A stretch of 30,874 nt of DNA from Euryarchaeota archaeon UBA549. Lineage in GTDB: Archaea > Thermoplasmatota > Poseidoniia > Poseidoniales > Poseidoniaceae. The notes under the pieces are model-generated. The model did no database searches. It saw nothing but the letters and a program-made list of their open reading frames with translations, and was not told where the DNA came from. The first letter of the stretch is position 1. Every line of letters begins with the position of its first letter. The stretch lies in the NCBI GenBank assembly GCA_002495645.1, contig DAGF01000008.1, positions 1 to 30,874 of the forward strand. Reading direction: 5' to 3'. Both the position numbers and the translations under genes were made by a program. This document shows, in pieces, positions 24,055-30,874 of the stretch.

Positions 24055-25434
24055 CTACTTGATGTCAATGCGCCCTTTCCACCGAGCAACCAATTGCGCT
24101 TGCTTTGACGTCGTCATCCAGACCTTCAGCGTCATGACACCGTCTTCGGAACGCTGGTCTTCTTCCACCATTCCACCCTCATAGAAGGCCGAGACAATGC
24201 GTTCGCTGGCATCAGGAGAAGCATGTGTGGGAGGAAGAACATGGACGGTGATGGGTTGGCCAAACAAACGCTCTCGAATGAACTGTTGAAGCGCATCAAT
24301 GCCCTCTCCAGTGATGGATGAAACGGCGACGGGGCCTTCGAAACCAAGTTCCTCGATAAGGTTGACAACGGCTTGATGTTGTTGGTCGCTGATCTTGTCA
24401 ATTTTGGTCAAAACCACATGAGGAGAACGTTGTTCTTCAAGCAGATCGGGTTCAGTTTCCTGGCGTTCGAGCACTTCGCGACGAGTCGTTTCCAATTTTC
24501 GTTGAATTTCTGGCAGGGAGTCGGAGGTGTCAAGCAAAATGAGCGTCAAATCGGCATCTATCGCCTCAGCAATAGTTGATTTAAATGCCGCTAGTGTGGC
24601 GTTTGGTATATTATCAATAAATCCAATCGTATCGGCCAAAAGAATTCGTGGACTTTTCTCCATGCGCCCAACCGTGGTTTCCAACGTGGAGAACAATTGG
24701 TCCTCCACAAGCACCGTTTTTCCCGATAAATGCTGGAAAAGCGATGATTTTCCGGCGTTGGTGTAGCCAACAAAGCCGACCGTCACGGCGCCGCTTCGAC
24801 GGCGTTGGCGTCGATGTTCTCGCTGCGCGTTGGCATGCTTCTTCTGGCGGCGTCGCAGGTTGGTCAATTCCCTGTTCAAATTCGCCAACACGCCCTGTAA
24901 GGCCGTGATACCGCCGCCACCATAACCCGCACGTTCACCGGTGGTCTGCTGATTGGCCAATTCTCTGAGAATGGTCCGGTCGGATTGAAGCTGAGCGATT
25001 CGTACCTGGGTGCGGGCTTCAACCGATGATGCGTGAGCGGTGAACAAGGCGAGCAACAAACGTACCCTGTCCCATACCTCCACGCCAAGCGCTTGGCTGA
25101 CGCCGACGAGTTGGCGGGGGGTGGCGTTGGTGTGGATGATGACCAAGTCCACCCCACTCCATGGATGGCCGGCCAAGGTGCTGTTTCGCTCGTCGGCGAT
25201 GTCTTCCAAGCGTCCTTTGCCAAAGTAGGTTCGAGGATCGTCTTTGCCACTTTGCACGACCGTCTCGACGATGGTGATGCCCATCGTTTCAGCGAGAGAG
25301 CGCAATTCCGTCGTGTTTCCCACACCCCGGACCAACAACAACGCACGGCGGCCTTCGTGGTTTGTTCGAGCCTCGCCCAGAACCACACCGCCGCTTCCGG
25401 CGACGACAAACGGGTCTTCGGGCGGCTGAGCCAT
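24055..25434 (-). CDS. hflX: Ribosome-associated GTPase HflX
   Basis: HflX binds the large ribosomal subunit and splits or rescues stalled ribosomes, especially in stress. The 459-aa protein has the HflX N-terminal domain (about 25-155, with GKGRLEDIA and IHTNATPRQL). It also has the glycine-rich linker GERAGYGGGG (166-175) and a basic helical bridge (180-213, rich in Arg/Lys). The GTPase domain follows: G1 GYTNAGKS (223-230), G3 DTIG (268-271), G4 TKID (343-346) and the HflX-type IPNATLAAFKST. The C-terminal extension ends VARWKGRIDIK. The start is ATG 25434. A perfect inverted repeat lies between it and the divergent Pcc1-like gene. Confidence 0.95.
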   Translation of the reverse strand: MAQPPEDPFVVAGSGGVVLGEARTNHEGRRALLLVRGVGNTTELRSLAETMGITIVETVVQSGKDDPRTYFGKGRLEDIADERNSTLAGHPWSGVDLVIIHTNATPRQLVGVSQALGVEVWDRVRLLLALFTAHASSVEARTQVRIAQLQSDRTILRELANQQTTGERAGYGGGGITALQGVLANLNRELTNLRRRQKKHANAQREHRRQRRRSGAVTVGFVGYTNAGKSSLFQHLSGKTVLVEDQLFSTLETTVGRMEKSPRILLADTIGFIDNIPNATLAAFKSTIAEAIDADLTLILLDTSDSLPEIQRKLETTRREVLERQETEPDLLEEQRSPHVVLTKIDKISDQQHQAVVNLIEELGFEGPVAVSSITGEGIDALQQFIRERLFGQPITVHVLPPTHASPDASERIVSAFYEGGMVEEDQRSEDGVMTLKVWMTTSKQAQLVARWKGRIDIK

Positions 25435-25477
25435 GCCTTGGGGGGATGGTTAGTCTCATATCAGCCCACCCCAAGGC
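25435..25477. promoter_or_regulatory. Perfect 9-base inverted repeat between divergent hflX and Pcc1-like starts
   Basis: GCCTTGGGG at 25435-25443 and CCCCAAGGC at 25469-25477 are exact inverse complements separated by 25 bases. The left arm touches the hflX start codon and the right arm ends six bases before the Pcc1-like ATG at 25484. The arms could be a shared operator, or they could serve as AAGG-type ribosome sites for both genes. The spacer holds CATATCA, the only faintly TATA-like motif. Confidence 0.6.
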
Positions 25478-25483
25478 GTTACC

Positions 25484-25711
25484 ATGAGCGAAGCCCACAC
25501 CATGACGGTTCGTTGGACCGGTGATGGCGTTCTCGCAGAAGCGATGGCTGCTGCGGCAAGCGAGCAAGGTCATGCTCCCTTCCTATTTCCGGAAGAAGGG
25601 GGTACCAAATTGTTTGTTGAAGTGATGGACAGCGACTTACAATCCCTTCGGGACCGAGTTGATGCATTGCTGGTTGCTTTTAGCGCCCTTGAAGAGCAAC
25701 ACAACGGGTGA
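25484..25711 (+). CDS. pcc1: Pcc1-like small protein (KEOPS complex subunit)
   Basis: Pcc1 is the small dimerising subunit of the archaeal/eukaryotic KEOPS complex, which makes t6A37 on ANN-decoding tRNAs. The 75-aa frame shows the expected beta-alpha-beta-beta-alpha layout: strand TMTVRW, helix GVLAEAMAAAASEQG, strands PFLFPEE and KLFVEVMDSD, then helix LQSLRDRVDALLVAFSALEE. The last strand-helix unit matches Pcc1 best (compare the usual DLSSLRAALNSYLR pattern). The second ATG at 25502 is an equally possible start. No other KEOPS gene is in the window, so the call rests on fold pattern and length. The stop overlaps the ribosome site of the next gene. Confidence 0.62.
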   Translation: MSEAHTMTVRWTGDGVLAEAMAAAASEQGHAPFLFPEEGGTKLFVEVMDSDLQSLRDRVDALLVAFSALEEQHNG

Positions 25712-25715
25712 AGGC

Positions 25716-26075
25716 ATGGCGAAAACCACGCTGTTGATCGACGCCCATTGCGTCATGTGTAACGGGCTGGCTCGTTTTCTCCGAAAGCGCACCTCTGCAA
25801 AGGCCGAGTTGAACATCGAAGGGATTCAATCCGAAGAGGGGCAAGCCCTCATCGCCACTTTCCCGGCACGAATACAATCCATGGACACCCTCTACGTCGT
25901 TCGAAACGACAAGGTGCATGTTCGCTCGGCGGGCGCCATTCGCCTGCTGCTGTGCATGAAGTGGTACTACGCCATGTGGTTCCCGTTGGCCTGGTTGGTT
26001 CCGCTCCCACTCCGAGATTTGGCGTATTGGTGCGTCTCCAAAGTGAGGCACCGGTTTGGTCGAACCGATGGTTAG
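25716..26075 (+). CDS. DCC-family (DUF393) thiol-disulfide oxidoreductase-like protein
   Basis: The ATG at 25716 follows GGTGAAGG, which overlaps the preceding stop; the upstream in-frame ATG at 25659 lies inside the Pcc1-like gene and is rejected. The 119-aa product carries the family's name-giving DxxCxxC motif (D9, C12, C15 in LIDAHCVMCNGLARFL). A thioredoxin-like pattern follows, with GAIRLLLCM and a hydrophobic C-terminal part (WFPLAWLVPLPLRDLAYWCVSKVRHRFG). Members are thought to be membrane-associated redox proteins, but substrates are not established. It probably forms an operon with the Pcc1-like gene. Its stop overlaps the stop of exonuclease III by four bases. Confidence 0.88.
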   Translation: MAKTTLLIDAHCVMCNGLARFLRKRTSAKAELNIEGIQSEEGQALIATFPARIQSMDTLYVVRNDKVHVRSAGAIRLLLCMKWYYAMWFPLAWLVPLPLRDLAYWCVSKVRHRFGRTDG

Positions 26076-26851
26076 AGGTCCAAATCCAACACCACCGGTG
26101 CGTGGTCAGAGACATCAATGCCACCTTGGCGAACGATGCTGCAATCCACCAAGGCGGCCGCAGCAACCGGGTTCAGCAGGAAGTAATCAATGCGCCAACC
26201 TCGGTCTTTCGCTCGGGCTTGTCCACGATTTGACCACCACGAGTAGATTTTCTCGCCCTCACCAACGCACGCCCTGAACGCATCGGTCCAACCGTCGCCC
26301 AAGAGGTCGGTGAACCACGAACGTTCGTGGGGCAAAAACCCAGAATTTTTGGCGTTCCCTTTGGGGTTCCAGATATCGTCCTCGGTGTGGGCGATGTTCA
26401 AATCGCCGCAGACAACGACGGGGCGCTTGTCGTCCAGATAGGGGCGAATGAATTGTCGCCATTCTTCCATCCAGCCCTCTTTGAACAGTTGACGCTCGTC
26501 TTTGTTTGAGCCGCTTGGCAGGTAGGTGTTGATGCAAACCACGCCGTTGATTTCGCAAACCAAAACGCGCCCCTCATGGTCGTTGGCGTCAAGGGTTCCA
26601 CCCTTTCCTTTTCCAAGCACGGTGTGAGGCCCAACCGTACCGGTTGCGACTCCGGAGTAGCCTTTCTTTTCAGCGGGATGAAGGGTCACCTCCCACGCCG
26701 CCGGCCACGACCATCCTTTGGGGAGTTGTTCCTCAAGCGTGCGGGTCTCTTGAAGCATCATGACATCGGCGTTCAGCGTCTCGAAGTAACCGTCGATGCC
26801 TTTGCGGATGGCTGCTCGGAGGCCGTTCACGTTCCATGACACAAAACGCAT
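26072..26851 (-). CDS. xthA: Exodeoxyribonuclease III / AP endonuclease
   Basis: It cleaves 5' to abasic sites and has 3'-5' exonuclease activity in base-excision repair. The 259-aa protein has all EEP-family residues: N7 in WNVNGLR, E35 in LQETR, the Tyr of NTYLPSG, D and N in CGDLNIAH, the WWSNRGQARAKDRGWRIDY segment, and the final Asp-His pair in SDHAPV. The start MRFVSWNVNG at 26851 is typical. It lies 33 bases downstream of the FAD oxidoreductase gene on the same strand. The stop overlaps that of the DCC gene. Confidence 0.95.
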   Translation of the reverse strand: MRFVSWNVNGLRAAIRKGIDGYFETLNADVMMLQETRTLEEQLPKGWSWPAAWEVTLHPAEKKGYSGVATGTVGPHTVLGKGKGGTLDANDHEGRVLVCEINGVVCINTYLPSGSNKDERQLFKEGWMEEWRQFIRPYLDDKRPVVVCGDLNIAHTEDDIWNPKGNAKNSGFLPHERSWFTDLLGDGWTDAFRACVGEGEKIYSWWSNRGQARAKDRGWRIDYFLLNPVAAAALVDCSIVRQGGIDVSDHAPVVLDLDL

Positions 26852-26884
26852 AATGAGCGGTGAACGGCGGCGGTGAATAAGCGT

Positions 26885-27970
26885 TCAAGGAATGTTTTGC
26901 CCGCACAGCTTTCCAGTCGCTGCCGCAGCATCGGCCAGTTCATGCTCGCAATCAACCCACTCCCCCGCCAGCAAGATACCGTGCTCAATGTAGCGGTCAT
27001 ACGCAGGTTTTGTTCCGGTGGTCTGGACGGTGATGCTTGCCTGTTTTCGCTGATGAACGACGTGGTGCTGCCACCCTTTGGCGGTGCGGTCGAGAAATTT
27101 GTCAAAGCGAACCCCTCGTTCCTCGGCGGATTCATTTGGGCGCTCGACCATCACGGCCGAGAGAAGAGCGCCATCGAGATTCAACTTGGGCTGAATGTTC
27201 GCAACATCGGCGATGTAAGCGCCCTCGCGCACATCGATGATGCCGTGTTTCTGCGAAAGCGGACGTGAAGTGAGCAGGGCATCCAGCGTGCTGGCGCGCA
27301 CAGGCGTCACGCTCTGAAGGGCATGGGCGTCAATCGGCTTGAGCAGGCGAGCCGCTTGGGAGGCGCCGGTGGCCAACACCACGATATCGCTCTCAAACGT
27401 CCGCCCGTCCTCAAGCACAACTCGTCCCTGTTCGACGCCGCTCACTTGACAATTGGCCTCAATGAGGACACCGACTTCGTCCAAAGCAGCCGCCATGCGG
27501 CCAACCAAGCCAGCCCAGCCTTCGCCCACAACGGAAAGGCGCTGTTTTTGCAAGGCAGCATAGCGGCCATCAAAACGAAGCACGCCCGAGCCGGCCAGTA
27601 GAGCAGCGGCTTGAGCCACTTCAGAAGTTGCTTCTGCCTGACGCAGTTCCCTGCGAAGTTGAGCCGCGAGACGAACGTTGTTTCGGGGGCGCAGCGGCCC
27701 GATATTGACGGCGTGAAGGCGGTCCAAACGAGGTGAGGCAAGGACAAGAGGGAGGCGACTGATCTTCTTGATGACCTTCATCAGTGGGCCACGACGATGA
27801 AGCAGGTGCAATCCGTATCCAATAGGCGCGCCTTCAACCGTTTGTGAGGTGCCGCGCCCACCGAGGCGGTCCGTTCGGTCCAGCACGACGACATGATGGC
27901 CAGCGGTCACGGCGTAAAGGGCGGTGGTCAGGCCGGCAATGCCTGCGCCCACCACCGTTACACGTACCAT
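26885..27970 (-). CDS. FAD-dependent amine oxidase/phytoene desaturase-like oxidoreductase
   Basis: The N-terminus has the FAD-binding Rossmann motif VVGAGIAGLTTALYA (residues 6-20) with the second-strand acidic residue and LGGRG of the amine oxidase/phytoene desaturase group. A middle substrate domain is present and a second FAD segment (DIVVLATGASQAARLL, about 195-210) follows. The C-terminal GILLAGEWVDCEHELADAAAATG is the typical FAD-closing motif. At 361 aa it is short for phytoene desaturases (about 490), so the substrate domain is reduced; carotenoid or isoprenoid substrates are only a possibility. The ATG at 27970 interlocks with the divergent nadC start at 27969. It probably shares a transcript with exonuclease III. 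Confidence 0.85.
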   Translation of the reverse strand: MVRVTVVGAGIAGLTTALYAVTAGHHVVVLDRTDRLGGRGTSQTVEGAPIGYGLHLLHRRGPLMKVIKKISRLPLVLASPRLDRLHAVNIGPLRPRNNVRLAAQLRRELRQAEATSEVAQAAALLAGSGVLRFDGRYAALQKQRLSVVGEGWAGLVGRMAAALDEVGVLIEANCQVSGVEQGRVVLEDGRTFESDIVVLATGASQAARLLKPIDAHALQSVTPVRASTLDALLTSRPLSQKHGIIDVREGAYIADVANIQPKLNLDGALLSAVMVERPNESAEERGVRFDKFLDRTAKGWQHHVVHQRKQASITVQTTGTKPAYDRYIEHGILLAGEWVDCEHELADAAAATGKLCGQNIP

Positions 27971-28994
27971 GGCCTCCGTAGAAGGTGGATATCAAAAGGT
28001 CTTGGAGGGGTGCTTTCAAGAGGTCGTCCGCATTCCATCCATCATGCCCGATGCTCCGCTCCTGCCCCACGACCGTGGGCATGAATTGTGGACCATGGAA
28101 GATGGGCCGAGTCGAAAATTGATGGCCAGCATCGACCGATGGGTCGGTGCGATGGTCGGTGATGACGGCATTGACATGCCGCTTTCGGGCGGGGGACCCT
28201 CCATCGAAGCCACCGTGTTCGCCCGCCAAGACGGGTTGGTGGTTGGGTGCGCCGTCGTGGATTACCTGCTCCAAATCTGGGCGCCTTCGGTTCGCGTTTC
28301 GTGGTTCGCAGGCGACGGTAAGCGGGTCTCCTCGGGTGATGAAATCGCCGTCTTTTCCGGTGCCCGTGATGACGTCCTTGCGATTGAGCGAATCGCGTTA
28401 AATGCCCTTGGACAGCTCTCTGGAATCGCCACCGAAACCAAGCGCTGGTCGGCCATTGCGCCCAAGCAAATTGCTTGCACGCGAAAAACGGTGTGGGGCC
28501 TGCTTGACAAGTGGGCGGTTCACATGGGTGGGGGCCTGACGCATCGGCTGTCCAAGGACGATGCGATGATGATCAAAGAAAACGACCTTGCAAGCATGCA
28601 TGAAGAGCTTGAAACGCACGTTGAGCGTTTGGTGACCTATTTACAAGGAGTAGATATGTATCCTGAACAAGTTGGTGCCTTCCTCGAAGTGGAAACGAGA
28701 ACCGACAAAGAAGCCCTGATGGCGGCTATGGTGTGGTCGCAACGGCGGGCGAGCGAAGGGCTTGACCGTCTGGTCATCATGCTCGACAATTTCACGCCCG
28801 AACAATGCAAGACCGTCAGTGAACAAATGGAAGACCAAGGCGTGCGTGAGCACGTGGTGCTGGAAGCCAGTGGCGGTATCGTGTTCAAGGACCTCAAATC
28901 ATGGCACGAGTGCGGCCTGGACGTCGTGTCCACCAGCGTGGTCAACCGAGGGGTGCCACCCCTTGATGTGAGCATGCTCGTCAAAGGCTTGTGA
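27969..28994 (+). CDS. nadC: Nicotinate-nucleotide pyrophosphorylase (carboxylating), NadC
   Basis: It converts quinolinate and PRPP into nicotinate mononucleotide in NAD synthesis. Key segments are ERIALNALGQLSGIAT, the PRPP/quinolinate-binding CTRKT, HMGGGLTHRLSKDDAMMIKEND, FLEVETRT, MLDNF and LEASGGI. From ATG 27969 the protein has 341 aa, about 50 longer than usual, mainly in the N-terminal part with an added segment around residues 25-75. An internal ATG at 28041 is an alternative start that would avoid overlap with the divergent gene. It is followed after 9 bases by phosphopantothenate synthetase, so NAD and CoA synthesis genes appear co-transcribed. No nadA or nadB is nearby. Confidence 0.93.
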   Translation: MASVEGGYQKVLEGCFQEVVRIPSIMPDAPLLPHDRGHELWTMEDGPSRKLMASIDRWVGAMVGDDGIDMPLSGGGPSIEATVFARQDGLVVGCAVVDYLLQIWAPSVRVSWFAGDGKRVSSGDEIAVFSGARDDVLAIERIALNALGQLSGIATETKRWSAIAPKQIACTRKTVWGLLDKWAVHMGGGLTHRLSKDDAMMIKENDLASMHEELETHVERLVTYLQGVDMYPEQVGAFLEVETRTDKEALMAAMVWSQRRASEGLDRLVIMLDNFTPEQCKTVSEQMEDQGVREHVVLEASGGIVFKDLKSWHECGLDVVSTSVVNRGVPPLDVSMLVKGL

Positions 28995-29003
28995 GGCGAT
29001 AGC

Positions 29004-29753
29004 ATGGACGATTTTGCGGCCGACCCGAGTCATCCTCGTTATGCCTCGCTTCTGATGCGCCACCGCCTCGAAGTGGCTGAAAAGCGCGGCATGTTGGCGG
29101 GCAGTGCAATGATCGCCCACGGACGAGGTGAAGCGTTTGATTACCTCTTAGGCGAACGAACGACCCCGAGCGCCGCGGCTGCATCACGGCAAGCCTTGGC
29201 CGTCCTCCAAGCTGCGAAGCGTCCCGTGCTCAGCGTGAACGGAAACGTCGCAGCGCTGGCGTGTGATGACATGCTTCGGTTGGCCGATGCCCTGCAGTGC
29301 CCGCTCGAAGTGAACATCTTCTATCGTACGCCCGAGCGAATGGAGGCCATCTTGTCCTACATCAACGAACGAAAGGAAGCGCTTGGGCTTGATGTCACCG
29401 TTTTGGGCGACGCCCCCGACGCCACCATCCCTGGCCTCAAAGGCCCGAGAGCGGCGTGTCATCGTGAAGGAATTTTGGAAAGTGACGCGATTCTCGTTCC
29501 CCTTGAAGACGGCGACCGATGCCAAGCCTTGGTGGCGATGGGAAAGACGGTGGTGGTCATCGACCTTAACCCGCTTTCTCGCTCTGCGCAACAAGCCAGC
29601 ATCACGATCGTCGATGAGTTGTCAAGAGCCCTCAAGACCATGCTTGAGTTAGCGGAGAAGGAAGACCGCCTACATATTGACGAAACCTATGATCACCATG
29701 CTATTTTGCAGGCTGGGCTCGCTGAAATGCTTAGGGCCATGAACGGCCGGTGA
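29004..29753 (+). CDS. 4-phosphopantoate--beta-alanine ligase (archaeal phosphopantothenate synthetase)
   Basis: This is the archaeal alternative route to 4'-phosphopantothenate: ATP-dependent joining of 4-phosphopantoate and beta-alanine in CoA synthesis (TK1686 family, formerly DUF137). The 249-aa protein shows the family blocks: HPRYASLLMRHRLEVA, HGRGEAFDYLLGE, AKRPVLSVNGNVAAL, CPLEVNIFYRTPERME, DATIPGLKGPRA, VPLEDGDRCQALVAMGKTVV and DLNPLSRSA. It is a strongly archaeal marker. It lies nine bases after nadC and is followed by an AT-rich gap with a T-run terminator. The partner pantoate kinase gene is not in the window. Confidence 0.93.
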   Translation: MDDFAADPSHPRYASLLMRHRLEVAEKRGMLAGSAMIAHGRGEAFDYLLGERTTPSAAAASRQALAVLQAAKRPVLSVNGNVAALACDDMLRLADALQCPLEVNIFYRTPERMEAILSYINERKEALGLDVTVLGDAPDATIPGLKGPRAACHREGILESDAILVPLEDGDRCQALVAMGKTVVVIDLNPLSRSAQQASITIVDELSRALKTMLELAEKEDRLHIDETYDHHAILQAGLAEMLRAMNGR

Positions 29754-29816
29754 ACACCATGGCTGCTGTTTGATCTGGTCGTTGAGATTTTCTATTGATG
29801 TAATTTTGATATTATA

Positions 29817-29823
29817 TTTTTTT
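29817..29823 (+). terminator. T-run terminator after the nadC-PPS operon
   Basis: Seven T residues follow an AT-rich stretch (GATATTATA), 64 bases after the phosphopantothenate synthetase stop. Archaeal transcription commonly ends at oligo-T without a hairpin, and no strong hairpin is seen here. The gap 29754-29948 otherwise holds only the next promoter. Confidence 0.5.
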
Positions 29824-29916
29824 ACAAAATACTCCTCAGCTCTATCCCTTCATGGCCCTGCACACTGGTTTTCATTTTTCCACACAATCTGTTTGAAGTG
29901 TTAAAGAAAAACAGCC

Positions 29917-29924
29917 TATTATAA
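29917..29924 (+). promoter_or_regulatory. TATA-like box of the fasciclin gene
   Basis: TATTATAA, preceded by a purine-rich AAAGAAAAAC that may act as a BRE-like element, is centred about 28 bases before the ATG at 29949. This predicts a transcript starting at or within a few bases of the ATG. GAAGG just before the start could still act as a ribosome site. Confidence 0.55.
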
Positions 29925-29948
29925 CCAATACGTAAATTTCCGAAGGTC

Positions 29949-30874
29949 ATGAACAAGACGCTCGCATTTTTGATTGTAACTCTCCTCGCCGCCTCTGCAG
30001 TACCACTTAACGCATCTGCTGATGCGACACAAGACATCCCTGCCAATGCAGTAGCGACCGGCATCCACGATTCGCTTGTCGCTGCCTTAGGGCACGTTGA
30101 CTTGGTGACCACCCTCCAAGGTCCTGGGCCGTTCACCGTATTTGCACCGACCGACCAAGCCTTTGCTGATGCAGGCATCGATCTCAGCAACTTCAACACC
30201 GATGAAGAAAAGGCCACACTCACCGATATCCTCCTTCATCACGTGTTTGCCGGAGAGGTCGCTTCCGCCGATGTCAGCGACGGCATGATGGCTACGATGG
30301 TCAACGGGGACGATGTCAAGTTCAGCGTGAGTAGTAGCGGAACGGTCAGCATCGGCGCTGCTGCGGTCACACTGGCCGATGTTCAGGCCTCAAACGGCGT
30401 TATCCACGTCATCGACGCCGTGTTGATGCCACCCACAGACATTCCAACCACAGCACAATCCACCGGGATTCACGATTCCTTGGTTTCTGCCGTTATCCAA
30501 GCAGACTTGCTTGCCACCCTTTCGGGCGACGGTCCGTTCACGGTCTTTGCACCGACCGACCAAGCTTTCGCAGATGCAGGTATTGACCTCGCTTCGCTGG
30601 ACACGCCCGAAGGCAAAGCCACACTCTCCGACATCCTTCTCTACCACGTTGTGAGCGCAGAGGTTCCTGCCGCCGACGTCTCGGATTGTATGAAGGCCAA
30701 CGCTGCAAATGGACAACCTCTGTCCTTCACGGTTGGCGACGGCGTGATGGTGAACGATGCGAACGTCATTTTGGCGGACGTCATTTCCAGCAACGGCCTC
30801 ATCCATGTCATTGACAAGGTGCTCATGCCATCGAACACACCCAACAACATTCCACGGACTGCTCAATGCACGGG
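29949..30874 (+). CDS. Secreted fasciclin (FAS1) repeat protein, 3'-truncated by window end
   Basis: 308 codons are visible. Residues 1-24 are a signal peptide (MNKTLAFLIVTLLAASAVPLNASA, cleavage probably after ASA). Two FAS1 domains follow, each opening with IPxxAxxTGIHDSLV and carrying GPFTVFAPTDQAFADAGIDL (H1-like) and a closing GVIHVIDAVLMP or GLIHVIDKVLMP (H2-like motif). They are spaced about 135 residues apart. A third unit starts at 30849 and is cut. FAS1 domains mediate adhesion; secreted tandem forms are frequent in marine archaea and bacteria. Cysteines appear only in the second unit (SDCMK) and at the start of the third (TAQCTG), perhaps forming an inter-repeat disulfide. Cell anchoring cannot be seen. 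Confidence 0.93.
   Translation, partial: MNKTLAFLIVTLLAASAVPLNASADATQDIPANAVATGIHDSLVAALGHVDLVTTLQGPGPFTVFAPTDQAFADAGIDLSNFNTDEEKATLTDILLHHVFAGEVASADVSDGMMATMVNGDDVKFSVSSSGTVSIGAAAVTLADVQASNGVIHVIDAVLMPPTDIPTTAQSTGIHDSLVSAVIQADLLATLSGDGPFTVFAPTDQAFADAGIDLASLDTPEGKATLSDILLYHVVSAEVPAADVSDCMKANAANGQPLSFTVGDGVMVNDANVILADVISSNGLIHVIDKVLMPSNTPNNIPRTAQCT
30036..30848 (+). repeat. Tandem FAS1-encoding repeat, two full units
   Basis: Unit 1 is 30036-30440 and unit 2 is 30441-30848; a third begins at 30849. The 20 bases TTTGCACCGACCGACCAAGC occur identically at 30141-30160 and 30546-30565, 405 bases apart. The remaining sequence differs mainly at third codon positions, so the duplication is old or held by selection on the protein. 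Confidence 0.85.

Noticed and set aside
1..30874. CRISPR arrays, insertion sequences, rRNA genes
   Set aside because: No regularly spaced short repeats, transposase motifs or terminal inverted repeats, and no rRNA-like sequence were seen on reading.

Overview
The window looks like chromosomal DNA of a free-living, mesophilic euryarchaeon, most likely a marine Thermoplasmatota (Marine Group II/III, Poseidoniales-like). This is inferred from gene content, not from a marker-gene tree. Archaeal markers are a 4-phosphopantoate--beta-alanine ligase (phosphopantothenate synthetase), a Pcc1-like KEOPS protein and AT-rich TATA-like boxes placed 20-30 bases before start codons. Mixed in are bacterial-looking genes: class II fumarase, glutathione peroxidase, topoisomerase IB, a RhlE-type helicase and an NTF2-like protein. 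Such a mosaic is usual for these archaea. Coding density is very high. No stretch above 300 bases lacks a gene; the longest gap is 29754-29948.

Region 1 (1-4145) is accessory. It opens with what appears to be the last 21 bases of a tRNA gene with encoded CCA. Next comes a five-gene minus-strand operon of unrecognised proteins (2564 down to 58) and a divergent, A+T-rich, unrecognised 494-aa gene (2661-4145). None of the six proteins matches a family I know. This is the best candidate for an undescribed system.

Region 2 (4234-6840) is a plus-strand cluster: a small winged-helix-like protein, a GlmU-C-like left-handed beta-helix acyltransferase and a phosphoglucosamine mutase-like enzyme, suggesting UDP-GlcNAc or related nucleotide-sugar synthesis. 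It converges on a 1272-aa polytopic membrane protein of unknown role (10655-6837).

Region 3 (10805-21470) holds central metabolism and housekeeping: ATP-type PEP carboxykinase, a RhlE helicase/PIN-TPR pair that may act in RNA turnover, an NmrA/NDUFA9-like SDR, glutathione peroxidase, cyclophilin, an isoaspartyl peptidase/asparaginase, DNA topoisomerase IB, and a class II fumarase carrying an N-terminal ribbon-helix-helix (RHH) DNA-binding-like domain.

Region 4 (21473-30874) holds a beta-propeller protein, an NTF2-like protein, a membrane protein with a carboxypeptidase-regulatory-like fold, HflX GTPase divergent from the Pcc1-like gene, a DCC-family thiol protein, exonuclease III, an FAD amine-oxidase-like protein, NadC plus phosphopantothenate synthetase (NAD and CoA synthesis in one operon), and a secreted fasciclin-repeat protein cut by the window end.

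All six convergent gene pairs overlap or lie within 9 bases, and one divergent pair has interlocked start codons, so transcription signals must often lie inside neighbouring genes.
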